From Dinghuibacter silviterrae (GTDB lineage: Bacteria > Bacteroidota > Bacteroidia > Chitinophagales > Chitinophagaceae): a stretch of DNA of 64,000 nt. Under the pieces are notes generated by a model. The model was given only the letters and a program-made list of their open reading frames with translations. It searched no databases and was not told the origin of the DNA. The stretch lies in the NCBI RefSeq assembly GCF_004366355.1, contig NZ_SODV01000001.1, positions 2,604,001-2,668,000 on the forward strand. Direction: 5' to 3'. Positions 17,927-26,062 of the stretch are shown in pieces (the stretch's first letter is position 1; each line of letters starts with the position of its first letter). The position numbers and the translations under genes are program-made.

Positions 17927-18732
17927 GAGGGCGCCCCTGGCTGCGCGAACTTGAACGTATACCAGTCGGACTCATTTTGAGAAGCTTGCGGCCGCTGCTG
18001 TCCACCGCGGCCCCCTCCGCCCATTCCCATGCCCATCCCCATACCGCCCATGCCCATGCCAAAGCCCATGTGCGGCCGGAAGCCGTTTCCGCCATTCCCC
18101 TGGTTGCGGTTGGCGCTCCGTTGATCGGGCAGGTTCCCGATGACGATCCCCACGCTAAAGTCGCGGCGGAGTGTTTTTGTATCCAGACCGCCCCGCTTCA
18201 GTACGGTATACAGCGGAACGATGGCTTCATAGACCAGGAGACTGTCCCCGTGAAATGCCAGGGCGACCTGTATGGGGGAATGTTTGTCCCCCGGGTTGTA
18301 CTGCCCGTTTTCGACGTTGTGGAATCCGGAGGTGTTGTATACGGACGCCGCGGCTAAAAGGGCGTTCTTGCTGTACAGGCTGTCCTGGTTAAACGTCAGG
18401 GGATCGGTGCTGTTGCTTTCAGGGTATGAAAGGTCGATCGTTTTATCCATCTTGCCTTTGGGATCGAAAAAGACATCCATGCCCGCCCTCAGGATGCGGC
18501 GCTGCATCCGGTCGTCCCTGGTCATGACAACGATATAGAGGTTCCTGGCGTCGTTGGTGACGTTAAAGGACAGCGTATGTCTCGGATTGGTAAACCGGAG
18601 CGGTTGCGACCAGTCGCCGGCCTGCCCGTCCGCCACGACAGGTGTAGATTGATAGTGACCCTGGGGGGCGGTTCCCCTGGCGCACGCACACAACAGCGCT
18701 ACGGCTGCGGCAAAAGCAAAAAGTCCCTTCAT
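17923..18732 (-). CDS. Lipoprotein with Gly/Met-rich tail
   Basis: This encodes 269 residues with a lipoprotein-type signal (Cys 17 in LLCAC). The N-terminal 120 residues look like a beta-sandwich of the kind that binds sugars in CBM9-like or DOMON proteins (VVADGQAGDWSQPLRF, then DARNLYIVVMTRDDRM). This assignment is tentative. Residues around 225-248 are a glycine/methionine repeat (GMG units) coded by an imperfect CCCATG repeat at 18020-18070. Methionine-rich tails can bind copper, but nothing else here shows that. The start codon lies at the loop of a perfect hairpin (18720-18746). Confidence 0.6.
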   Translation of the reverse strand: MKGLFAFAAAVALLCACARGTAPQGHYQSTPVVADGQAGDWSQPLRFTNPRHTLSFNVTNDARNLYIVVMTRDDRMQRRILRAGMDVFFDPKGKMDKTIDLSYPESNSTDPLTFNQDSLYSKNALLAAASVYNTSGFHNVENGQYNPGDKHSPIQVALAFHGDSLLVYEAIVPLYTVLKRGGLDTKTLRRDFSVGIVIGNLPDQRSANRNQGNGGNGFRPHMGFGMGMGGMGMGMGMGGGGRGGQQRPQASQNESDWYTFKFAQPGAPS

Positions 18733-18746
18733 GTAGAAGGGACTTT
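18720..18746 (-). promoter_or_regulatory. Hairpin enclosing the lipoprotein start codon
   Basis: On the minus strand an 11-nt arm (18746-18736) pairs perfectly with 18730-18720 across a 5-nt loop. The ATG at 18732-18730 straddles the loop and the first base of the second arm. Five U residues in all run from the end of that arm (18720-18716). It could be a terminator for the gene ending at 18812, an attenuator, or a translational thermosensor-like block. Confidence 0.6.
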
Positions 18747-18811
18747 GCCGCCCCCGGACCGTTTAACGTCCGTCGGCGAAATATGCTATAAAATCGGTAA
18801 ATCAGCCGAGG

Positions 18812-19723
18812 CTAGTTACCCATCTGAACAACTTCGTATGCGTCCGACCCATCCTGGGAGATCGGTTCGTAGTACACGTTGTTGTACACCAGGAAGGTTT
18901 GCCCGTCGATGTCCTGCTGGACCGCGCCCGTGGGCAGTTCGGTGATGACCGCGCCGGGGGGAGCGTCGACCACCTGGTATCCCTGATCGGTGTACACATA
19001 AAACGCGCCCCCGAAGTAATAGTAGGTCTGGTCACCCACCTGGGTGGTCTCGTATCCTTCCGGCAACGCGTTGACGATAGCGCCGACGGGAGGCGCTACC
19101 GCGACATAACCGCCGTTGTCCGGCTGGTAATAGACACCCTGGTCATAGTAATAGGGCTGGCCGCCAAACGAGAAATAAAAGGCATCCGCCATCATCGCGC
19201 CCAGGAAAAAGCCAACCGGGTGCCAGCGGGGTCCCCAGTAGAAGGGCCGGTAAGGATGGTAAAAATAAGGATGTACGCTTCGGTAACCGCCCGTATGGTA
19301 CACATTGACGTGTTCGTTCGTATACCCACCACGGGTAGGGGGAACGACGGGCCGGGGGGCCGGGCGATTGTCGGTAGGGGCATTGCCGCGGCCATAGTCA
19401 TGGTTGCCGACATTCCAGGCACCGCCGTTGATCGAACGGGCTTCCGGTTGCGGGTTTCCGCGATTGACTTCCGGGTTACCGTTCGGGCGGCCGGCGGGTT
19501 CAACGGGCCGCTGCTGCTGTGGCTGCTGTTGTGCAGGAGCCGGGCGGTAAGCAGGCGCCGGCGCCGGATGATAGGCCGGAGCAGGCGCGGGCGCAGGACG
19601 TCCGCCGCCGCCGCCAAAGTTGCTGTGCCCGAAACGCTGGGCCTGTGTATATCGGGGCAGGCAGGCCAGGAGCAGGAGCACCGCCCCGGCAGCCATACGT
19701 ATATAAGAAGTGGAAGAGCTCAT
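18812..19723 (-). CDS. Secreted Pro-rich DUF6515-type protein
   Basis: This encodes 303 residues with a signal peptide ending YTQAQ (about residue 29). Residues 35-130 are low complexity, rich in Pro, Ala, Gln and Asn (PAPAPAYHPAPAPAYRP). A short hydrophobic Phe/Tyr-rich block follows (HPYFYHPYRPFYWGPRW). The C-terminal third holds two related units of about 40 residues: PPVGAIVNALPEGY with QTYYYFGGAFYV, then PPGAVITELPTG with QTFLVYNNVYYEP. That pattern is what is annotated DUF6515, of unknown function. It probably works at the cell envelope. The next minus-strand gene starts 79 bp downstream. Confidence 0.72.
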   Translation of the reverse strand: MSSSTSYIRMAAGAVLLLLACLPRYTQAQRFGHSNFGGGGGRPAPAPAPAYHPAPAPAYRPAPAQQQPQQQRPVEPAGRPNGNPEVNRGNPQPEARSINGGAWNVGNHDYGRGNAPTDNRPAPRPVVPPTRGGYTNEHVNVYHTGGYRSVHPYFYHPYRPFYWGPRWHPVGFFLGAMMADAFYFSFGGQPYYYDQGVYYQPDNGGYVAVAPPVGAIVNALPEGYETTQVGDQTYYYFGGAFYVYTDQGYQVVDAPPGAVITELPTGAVQQDIDGQTFLVYNNVYYEPISQDGSDAYEVVQMGN

Positions 19724-19750
19724 AGTGTGTAAACGCTTGAAGGATGAACA

Positions 19751-20530
19751 TTATTTTTTACCCGTACCTGTCCTTGACACCTTGCGGGGCGCGCGGTTAC
19801 CCAACGCGACCAGCGCGATTTTCGACGCGGAGGGCGGGGGCGTGAACGAAAAGATCGCGTCCGGTAGGTTGGGGTTGACCTGCCAGTCGTTCAGCGTCGC
19901 CTCGAACTGGCGATTCTGGCCGCCTTCCGTGTACACGATCACGACTTTGGCAGGGAGGAAAAAGGCGTCGTGACGGATCCAGAACTGAAACGTTTTGTCC
20001 TTGGCCACCCCGGCGATGTGAAAACATTCCTCGTTGCCTACCTTGGTCATCCCCAGGTATACCAGGCTTTTGGCATCGGAAAGGATGTCGTCCACAAATG
20101 TCGGGTAGAAAAAATCCGCCACCGGGAAGTCGATCCCATACCGCTTGTTGACCGTGTCCATCATTTCGACGACACCCACGGATAAGGGTATCTGCCCGTA
20201 CTGGTTTTTGTCCATCGAATAATAGGTCAGGGCCGTGCCGTCGTAAAAAAACGAGCGCGTACCCTTGTCTCCTTCGGAACGGACAAGGAGCTTGTTGGGT
20301 CCATGCAGGTAGACCTGTTCCTCGTCGGAATGCTTGATCAGGCCGAGTTCCCGGCTGACGACGTCATAGTTCGCGTTGACGTTGACGCTGCAGGAACCGA
20401 GGTCCCCGATGGTAGCGCTCATTTTGTCCAGGATGGCCACCGCGACGGTGTCGATCCTGCGGGACTGGGCTTGTGTGCCGACCCAGGCGCCCGTGGACAG
20501 GAGCACGAACAGTAGGATTTTTTTATTCAT
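19751..20530 (-). CDS. Secreted DUF2092-type protein
   Basis: This encodes 259 residues starting MNKKILLFVLL, with a signal peptide ending GTQAQ (22). The body matches the DUF2092 pattern: LDKMSATIGDLGSCSVNVNA, then HGPNKLLVRSEG, FFYDGTALTYYS and a closing DWQVNPNLPDAIFSFTPP. The fold is expected to resemble outer-membrane lipoprotein carrier proteins, but no function is established. The frame is open upstream to 20695; ATG 20530 begins the signal peptide. TATATTTG on the minus strand at 20570-20577 is a good -7 box, 39 bp upstream. It is divergent from the AAA/rtcB leader. Confidence 0.75.
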   Translation of the reverse strand: MNKKILLFVLLSTGAWVGTQAQSRRIDTVAVAILDKMSATIGDLGSCSVNVNANYDVVSRELGLIKHSDEEQVYLHGPNKLLVRSEGDKGTRSFFYDGTALTYYSMDKNQYGQIPLSVGVVEMMDTVNKRYGIDFPVADFFYPTFVDDILSDAKSLVYLGMTKVGNEECFHIAGVAKDKTFQFWIRHDAFFLPAKVVIVYTEGGQNRQFEATLNDWQVNPNLPDAIFSFTPPPSASKIALVALGNRAPRKVSRTGTGKK

Positions 20531-20556
20531 AGTTGGCGCAATTTCAGAAATTTTTA

Positions 20557-20564
20557 TATCTTCG
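20557..20564 (+). promoter_or_regulatory. Candidate promoter of the AAA-rtcB leader transcript
   Basis: TATCTTCG fits TAnnTTYG. A TTG at 20533-20535 lies 21 bp upstream, within the spacing expected for a Bacteroidota -33 element. A transcript starting near 20570 would have a 5' end about 15 nt before the leader ORF at 20585. The divergent DUF2092 gene has its own -7 box at 20570-20577 on the other strand. Confidence 0.4.
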
Positions 20565-20584
20565 CTGCACAAATATAACAAACT

Positions 20585-20677
20585 ATGTCCCGCACTTGCA
20601 CATACTTCAACAGCGACGGAATGAAAGCCACCTGGCTGGATTTCTCCGAGCGGGGCATGCTGCACACGATCTTTTAG
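20585..20677 (+). CDS. Putative 30-residue leader peptide
   Basis: The ATG at 20585 opens a 30-codon frame that begins MSRTCTYFNSDG, ends MLHTIF and stops with TAG at 20675-20677. No signal peptide or membrane helix is visible. It has a promoter-like box upstream, an intrinsic terminator 26 bp downstream, and the AAA-rtcB operon beyond that. Its codons 22-26 contain GCGGGGC (20650-20656), complementary to the rising arm of the terminator. It may be a regulatory leader ORF or a stand-alone small protein. No amino acid is strongly enriched. Confidence 0.4.
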   Translation: MSRTCTYFNSDGMKATWLDFSERGMLHTIF

Positions 20678-20730
20678 GTAACTAATATACAGCATGAAAA
20701 AAGCCCCGCAATAGCCTGCGGGGTTTTTTA
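20650..20730 (+). terminator. Attenuator: intrinsic terminator with competing antiterminator
   Basis: Terminator: CCCCGCA (20704-20710) pairs with TGCGGGG (20717-20723) around a 6-nt loop, followed by a run of T. Competing fold: GCGGGGC (20650-20656) can pair with GCCCCGC (20703-20709), and CATGCTG (20656-20662) with CAGCATG (20690-20696), stacking into one long stem with a 7-nt bulge. The two folds share the arm at 20703-20709 and exclude each other. AAA-rtcB starts 54 bp beyond. Confidence 0.6.
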
Positions 20731-20783
20731 TTGGCCATACGCGCCCCCTTTAGCTCCGCAGGTTCACTTTCAAAACAAGAAAA

Positions 20784-21857
20784 ATGAACAACACAGCTAC
20801 AGGCAAGGCCACTGGCGCGCCTTATGTTTTCGACAACTGGTTCGTGGACGAGCGAAGAGTATATTATTCCTATTTCGATACCATACCCAGTATATGTGAT
20901 ATCTACCAGCTAAAGGGAGAAAAACTATACCAGGCGATCCGGGAAGAATTTCCCCACCTTTTATTGCACGAGTTTCAGTATCGCGATTACGTGCACAAAG
21001 GGAAAAAACTTGACTTCGGGAAGACGTTGCTGGTCTTTGCAAACCGGTGCGTATTGGTTTGCGGTGAGACCTATTGCAACATACTTCACGATGGAGGGCA
21101 GCCCGAATTTATGGACAAGGTCATGGCGCTCGCCCATGTCCATAAGGGGAGGACTCAAAGGAAGCCCCTGGAGATCAATCTCATCAGCCAAGGCCGTAGT
21201 GGTTTCGAGCTGAAAGGCATGGAGGTCAAAAGGACAAAACTGGACGTCGACCTTTTTTACGAGGATGACTTCAAGGAAGTGGATGAGCTCATCCGCAAAA
21301 GGCTGAACCGGAAAAAAGACAAGGGGATTGTCTTGTTACATGGATTGCCCGGTACCGGGAAGACATCGTACCTGAGATACCTTGTCGGAAAGATCCGGAA
21401 ACCGGTCCTTTTCTTATCCCCTACGATCGCAGCCAACCTGATGGACCCTGGATTTATCGACCTGTTGGTCGACAACCCGGACTCGGTTGTCATCATCGAG
21501 GACGCGGAGAACATCATCATGGACCGGAAAGCGAACCAAAGTTCCGCGGTGTCGAACCTTTTGAACATTTCCGACGGTCTTTTATCGGACTTCCTGAATG
21601 TGCAACTCATCTGCACGTTTAACAGTGAGTTGACCTGGATCGACGCGGCGTTGCTTCGCAAAGGACGGCTGATCGCGCAATATGAATTTGGCCGGCTGGG
21701 TGTCGCAAAGGCGCAACGGTTGAGCGACCACCTGGGTTTCGGGCGGACGATCACAAAGCCCATGACGCTTGCGGAGATCGGGCAGCCGCACGATACACCG
21801 CGCAAAGAAAAAAACAACATTATCACCGGCTTCCGAAGGGAAGCCATAGAGAACTAA
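20784..21857 (+). CDS. Bcs1-like AAA ATPase, partner of RtcB
   Basis: This 357-residue cytoplasmic ATPase has a novel N-terminal domain (1-160) and an AAA module (about 165-330). Walker A GLPGTGKT is at 187-194, Walker B VVIIEDAE at 235-242, the sensor 1 Asn in CTFN at 277-280, and arginine-finger candidates in LLRKGR. The segment LLNISDGLLSD resembles Bcs1-type AAA proteins, which remodel or move folded substrates. The rtcB gene follows after 10 bp, so a joint role in RNA repair is likely, for example remodelling the ligase or presenting RNA. That role is inference. I see no protease or nuclease domain. Confidence 0.8.
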   Translation: MNNTATGKATGAPYVFDNWFVDERRVYYSYFDTIPSICDIYQLKGEKLYQAIREEFPHLLLHEFQYRDYVHKGKKLDFGKTLLVFANRCVLVCGETYCNILHDGGQPEFMDKVMALAHVHKGRTQRKPLEINLISQGRSGFELKGMEVKRTKLDVDLFYEDDFKEVDELIRKRLNRKKDKGIVLLHGLPGTGKTSYLRYLVGKIRKPVLFLSPTIAANLMDPGFIDLLVDNPDSVVIIEDAENIIMDRKANQSSAVSNLLNISDGLLSDFLNVQLICTFNSELTWIDAALLRKGRLIAQYEFGRLGVAKAQRLSDHLGFGRTITKPMTLAEIGQPHDTPRKEKNNIITGFRREAIEN

Positions 21858-21867
21858 AACAACACTT

Positions 21868-23265
21868 ATGGCAAAGCTGCAGATCAGAGGAAAAGATCTA
21901 CGAAAGATCGGCTATCCCGAGACCCCCGTGGTTAGCGTAGCAATAGGGGTTATGGAACAGTATTATAAACGGCACTCCCTGGAAGCCGCCCTCCAAATCC
22001 TAAAGGACATCATGCTCACCCCGGCGGATTACCTGGAGGACCCCGTGCTGGGAAAAGTTGCCAAGGCCTTTCTCCCCGAAAAGGAAGAAGGCGTGGAATA
22101 TTCCCTGAACAGGGACGGCGTCCCCTTTTCGATCTTTGGCGCGGGCGATATCGGGGAAGGCGCGCTTCACCAGATGTACCTCGCGGCCAAGCTGCCGGTG
22201 GCGGTGGCGGGCGCACTCATGCCCGACGCACACTCCGGTTACGGGTTGCCGATAGGAGGCGTGCTGGCGACGGACAATGCCGTCATCCCGTACGGGGTGG
22301 GGGTGGACATCGGTTGCCGGATGTGTCTGAGCGTTTTTGACATCCCGGCAGGGGACCTGGACAGGAAGGAATCCTTATTCACCAGGGAACTGGAGGCGGC
22401 GACCCTTTTTGGAAGCGGCGCCCAGTTCAAGGAGGCGGAAGACCATCCCATCATGGACCGGAAAACCTTCCAGGAGATACGGCTGTTGCGGTCCCTCCAT
22501 GCGAGGGCGTGGAAGCAACTGGGGACCAGCGGGAGCGGGAACCATTTTGTGGAGTTCGGGTGGGTGGAGGTAAACCAATGGGACCCGGTGTTAAAACTGG
22601 ACCCGGGATGTTATGTCGGGCTGTTGAGCCATTCAGGCTCCCGGAGCCTGGGCGCCAACATCGCCAACTATTATACCCGGCTGGCGCGGTCGAAAAGACG
22701 GCTGCCGCAGGAAGTAAACCACCTCGCCTGGCTGAGCCTGGACGAAGAAGAAGGGATGGAATACTGGACGGCCATGAACCTGGCGGGGGACTATGCCAGC
22801 GCCTGTCACGAGGTCATCCATACCCGGATTGCGTCGAGCCTGGGCCGGAAGCCGATGCGCACGGTGGAGAACCACCACAACTTCGCCTGGAGGGAAATCC
22901 ACGAAGGCAAAGCGGTGATCGTGCATCGCAAGGGGGCGACCCCCGCGGGCAAGGACGTCCTGGGGATCATCCCCGGTTCCATGACGGCTCCCGGGTTTAT
23001 CGTCAAGGGGCGGGGCGTGCCGGCCTCGATCAGCTCCGCGGCCCATGGCGCGGGTCGCCGGATGAGCCGGTCACAAGCCATGGCCTCCATCAGCGAGCAC
23101 GCCTTTAAAGAGGAGCTCGCCAAAAGCGGGGTGCGCCTGATCGGCGGCGGCCTGGACGAAGCGCCCTTTGCCTATAAGGACATCGAGACCGTGATGCGGG
23201 CCCAGCAGGGGCTCGTCGACGTGGTGGGGACGTTCCGGCCGCGGATCGTGCGGATGGATGGATAG
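21868..23265 (+). CDS. rtcB: RtcB-family RNA ligase
   Basis: This 465-residue protein is a GTP- and Mn-dependent RNA ligase that joins 2',3'-cyclic phosphate or 3'-phosphate ends to 5'-OH ends. Family motifs are present: MPDAHSG (Asp 120), GVDIGCRM (Cys 150), GSGNHF (His 226), HSGSR (255-259), NHHNFAW (335-341), VHRKGA, and HGAGRRMSR, whose His 393 is the expected GMP acceptor. It has about 75 N-terminal residues that precede the usual core, making it longer than E. coli RtcB. It is in an operon with the AAA ATPase; no archease or rtcA is nearby. The biological substrate may be damaged tRNA or rRNA. Confidence 0.92.
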   Translation: MAKLQIRGKDLRKIGYPETPVVSVAIGVMEQYYKRHSLEAALQILKDIMLTPADYLEDPVLGKVAKAFLPEKEEGVEYSLNRDGVPFSIFGAGDIGEGALHQMYLAAKLPVAVAGALMPDAHSGYGLPIGGVLATDNAVIPYGVGVDIGCRMCLSVFDIPAGDLDRKESLFTRELEAATLFGSGAQFKEAEDHPIMDRKTFQEIRLLRSLHARAWKQLGTSGSGNHFVEFGWVEVNQWDPVLKLDPGCYVGLLSHSGSRSLGANIANYYTRLARSKRRLPQEVNHLAWLSLDEEEGMEYWTAMNLAGDYASACHEVIHTRIASSLGRKPMRTVENHHNFAWREIHEGKAVIVHRKGATPAGKDVLGIIPGSMTAPGFIVKGRGVPASISSAAHGAGRRMSRSQAMASISEHAFKEELAKSGVRLIGGGLDEAPFAYKDIETVMRAQQGLVDVVGTFRPRIVRMDG

Positions 23266-23286
23266 GGGCCCGCGAGGGCGCACACG

Positions 23287-23317
23287 AAAAAGGGCCGCCC
23301 TACAGGCGGCCTTTTTT
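23287..23317. terminator. Bidirectional intrinsic terminator
   Basis: GGCCGCC (23293-23299) pairs with GGCGGCC (23305-23311) around a 5-nt loop. An A-run precedes it and a T-run follows it, so it should stop transcripts from rtcB on the plus strand and from the permease gene on the minus strand. Confidence 0.85.
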
Positions 23318-23359
23318 GCGCTGTCCCGCGGCGCAGCCGAGGCGGCCGTTCCACGGCCG

Positions 23360-25804
23360 CTATTCGGTTTTTAGACTATCCGCCGGATTCCGCCCAGCGG
23401 CCTTGATCGCCTGATACCCTACGGTCACGACAATCGCCGCCAGCGTGGCACCCCCCGCCAGCACAAACGTCCACACACTCACGGTGGTCCGGTAGGCGAA
23501 GCCCTCCAGCCAGCGGTGCATGCCCCACCAGGCGAGGGGGAAGGCGATCAGGAAGGACAGGGCGATGAGCAAAAGGAAGTCCCGGGTGAGCAACCCGACG
23601 ATATGGTGCATGCCCGCACCCAGCACCTTGCGGATGCTCATTTCCTTGGTGCGTTGTTCGGCGGCAAAGGTGACCAGGCCGAAAAGACCAAGGCAGGCCA
23701 CGAAAACGGCCAGGAGGGTGAAGATGGTAAAAATCGTGCCCATCCGCGTCTCGGCGGTGTACAGGTGATCGTAGTCTTCATCCATAAAGGAAAAGTCAAA
23801 GGAAGCGTGGTTCTGCATAGCCATGGCAAGATATAGCGTACGCACCCGGTCGATCAAAGAAGAAACACCCGTCGTTGAAAACCGGATCGCAGTGACCATG
23901 CCGCCATCGTCATACCCCAGGGTCATGACTATGGGTGGGGTTTTCTGGCGGAGCGAGCCGGAGTTGAAGTCTTTGACGACGCCGATGATCCGGTAGAACG
24001 GAACCGTATGAGGGTCCTTGTACAGTTTTTCTCCAAGGGGGTTTTTGTACCCCAGCATCGCGGCCGTGGTTTCGTTGATCAGCACGGCGCCGGAGTCGGT
24101 GGATAAAGAAGGGGAAAAGGCCCTGCCCCGCGCCATGGTCATTCCCATGGCACGGATGTAGTCTGCATCCACAAACCAGTGTTCGGGGCCCAGGGCCTTG
24201 GTTTTGGCCGCATCCTGGAAAAAGAGGTCCGCCTGCGTCTGGTTGCTCGTAGGGAAAGAATTGGCGATGGTAACAGCGGTGACCCCGGGGAGTTGTAGCA
24301 CGGCCGCCTTGAAAGCGATGACGTGTTCACCGAGCGCGTTCGTGTTTTTGATCAGCAGCACCTGCTCCCGGTCATACCCCAGGCGTTTGTTGCGGATATA
24401 GTTGAGTTGACGGTAAATGACGAGGGTGCCGATGATTAGCGCGATGGCGATGGTGAACTGGAAAACCACCAGCACATTGCGCAGCCGGCTGCCCTTGAAA
24501 CCCTTGGCCAGCCGCCCCTTGAGGACCTGTATGGGTTGAAAGGCGGAAAGGAAAAAGGCCGGGTAACTGCCCGCCAGGAGTCCCACGAACAAGGCGCCCA
24601 GGGCCACCCAGGCGGCCAGCCGGGGCCAGGGTATGGCGGTAAAGCTTAGCTGTTGCCCCGTCAGCTCATTAAAGAAGGGCAGGAGCAGGTAAGCCATAAG
24701 AAGTGCCAGCAGCGTGGCGGCCAGGCTGAACAACACCGACTCGGTAAGGAATTGAAAAACGAGGTCGCCGCGGTGGGATCCTAATACTTTTCTTACGCCT
24801 ACTTCCCGGCTGCGACCCGCGGACCGTGCGGTCGACAGGTTCATGAAGTTGACGCAGGCGAGCAGAAGGATAAGAGCGGCGATGAGTCCAAAGATGCGTA
24901 CATACGTGGCGCTTCCCGAGGGTTCGGCTTCACGGGCGAGTTCCGAATAGAGGTGGATGCGCGTCAGGGGGATCAGCTCATACCGGTAAAAATCCCCCTT
25001 CTTTGCCATCTCCGCGAAGGTCGTGCTCATCTGTTGCCGGAGGATGGGTTCCGCGTACCGGGTCGTCGCCAGGGCGATGTCCCGCTCGATGACTTGTGGG
25101 GTTACACCCGGCTTTGCCAGGAGATACGTGACATAGTCATTGTTGACCCAGTTCACCTCCCTGCTGTCCGATTCCCCGCAAAGAGAACGGATAAGGTCGA
25201 AGTGGAGGTGGGACAACAGGGGCATGTCCTCCATCACGCCGGTGACCGTGTAGGGCGTGGTGTCCCCGATCTCCAGCGTTTGACCCACCACACCCGTCGC
25301 CCGGCCAAAATACTTGAGCGCCGTCGTGCGGTTCAGCACCACCGTATGCGGTTGGGTAAGCGCCGTACGGGGATCGCCTTCGAGCAACGGGAGCGTAAAG
25401 ACGCCAAACAAAGAAGAATCCGCAGCAATGGTGCGGGGCTCCGTCGTCAGGACGTTGCCTTTGCGCACGACCACCCGGCCCTCATCATGAAAACGGACAA
25501 AAGCCTTTACGGAAGAAAAATCCCGCACGATCGCAGGACCCAGGTCTGCCGGGGACAAACGCTCGTTTAGGTTTTCCCCCGAGATCCGGAAATGGGCGTT
25601 GACGCGATAGATGTCGGCGGCATTCTTATTGTAGCGATCATAACTCAACTCGCTGGCTACAAACATCGTGATCAGCAAACAGGTGGCGAGACCGACGGTG
25701 AGCCCCAGCAGGTTCAGTGCTGAAAAGGCTTTTTGTTTTCGACAATTTCTCAGGGCGGTCTTACAATAGTTGAGCAGCATATACGCGGGTTTGTCCAACC
25801 ACAT
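23360..25804 (-). CDS. FtsX/MacB-type ABC transporter permease
   Basis: This 814-residue inner-membrane protein has two copies of a MacB-like periplasmic domain plus FtsX core. A membrane helix lies near residues 30-50, followed by a periplasmic domain to about 280. Helices cluster near 295-430, then comes a second periplasmic domain, and the last helices lie near 685-800. The motif SRAGRSREVGVRKVLGSHRGDL and its second copy TKEMSIRKVLGAGMHHIVG mark the two FtsX cores. No ATPase gene is adjacent, which is common for this family in Bacteroidota. A paralogue is at 60579-62945. The substrate is unknown, perhaps lipoproteins or small toxic molecules. A GC hairpin abuts the stop codon. Confidence 0.88.
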   Translation of the reverse strand: MWLDKPAYMLLNYCKTALRNCRKQKAFSALNLLGLTVGLATCLLITMFVASELSYDRYNKNAADIYRVNAHFRISGENLNERLSPADLGPAIVRDFSSVKAFVRFHDEGRVVVRKGNVLTTEPRTIAADSSLFGVFTLPLLEGDPRTALTQPHTVVLNRTTALKYFGRATGVVGQTLEIGDTTPYTVTGVMEDMPLLSHLHFDLIRSLCGESDSREVNWVNNDYVTYLLAKPGVTPQVIERDIALATTRYAEPILRQQMSTTFAEMAKKGDFYRYELIPLTRIHLYSELAREAEPSGSATYVRIFGLIAALILLLACVNFMNLSTARSAGRSREVGVRKVLGSHRGDLVFQFLTESVLFSLAATLLALLMAYLLLPFFNELTGQQLSFTAIPWPRLAAWVALGALFVGLLAGSYPAFFLSAFQPIQVLKGRLAKGFKGSRLRNVLVVFQFTIAIALIIGTLVIYRQLNYIRNKRLGYDREQVLLIKNTNALGEHVIAFKAAVLQLPGVTAVTIANSFPTSNQTQADLFFQDAAKTKALGPEHWFVDADYIRAMGMTMARGRAFSPSLSTDSGAVLINETTAAMLGYKNPLGEKLYKDPHTVPFYRIIGVVKDFNSGSLRQKTPPIVMTLGYDDGGMVTAIRFSTTGVSSLIDRVRTLYLAMAMQNHASFDFSFMDEDYDHLYTAETRMGTIFTIFTLLAVFVACLGLFGLVTFAAEQRTKEMSIRKVLGAGMHHIVGLLTRDFLLLIALSFLIAFPLAWWGMHRWLEGFAYRTTVSVWTFVLAGGATLAAIVVTVGYQAIKAAGRNPADSLKTE

Positions 25805-26032
25805 CTAAAACAACGCCAAGCTTATAATATATTGATGTATAATATTTTATGGAAAAGAAAGTGCCTGCATCTGTATCGGATCCGAACACCCCGCTGTTTC
25901 GGGTACGAACGCAAATCTGGAGAATTTGAAGAAGCTGGAGGAAGACTGAAGCCCAGGTTAAAAAACCGATAAGAGATGTTTATAGAATCATTAAAACAAA
26001 CTGAAGGCTCGTTATTGCGGTATCCCACGGAA

Positions 26033-26040
26033 TAGTTTTG
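26033..26040 (+). promoter_or_regulatory. Candidate -7 box of the TonB receptor gene
   Basis: TAGTTTTG is a full match to TAnnTTTG, 22 bp before ATG 26063. A TTG at 26015-26017 lies upstream with a rather short 15-bp spacer. The rest of the intergenic stretch 25805-26032 is AT-rich and shows no gene or repeat to me. Confidence 0.45.
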
Positions 26041-26062
26041 CGGCATAAACCTATTCCGACTT

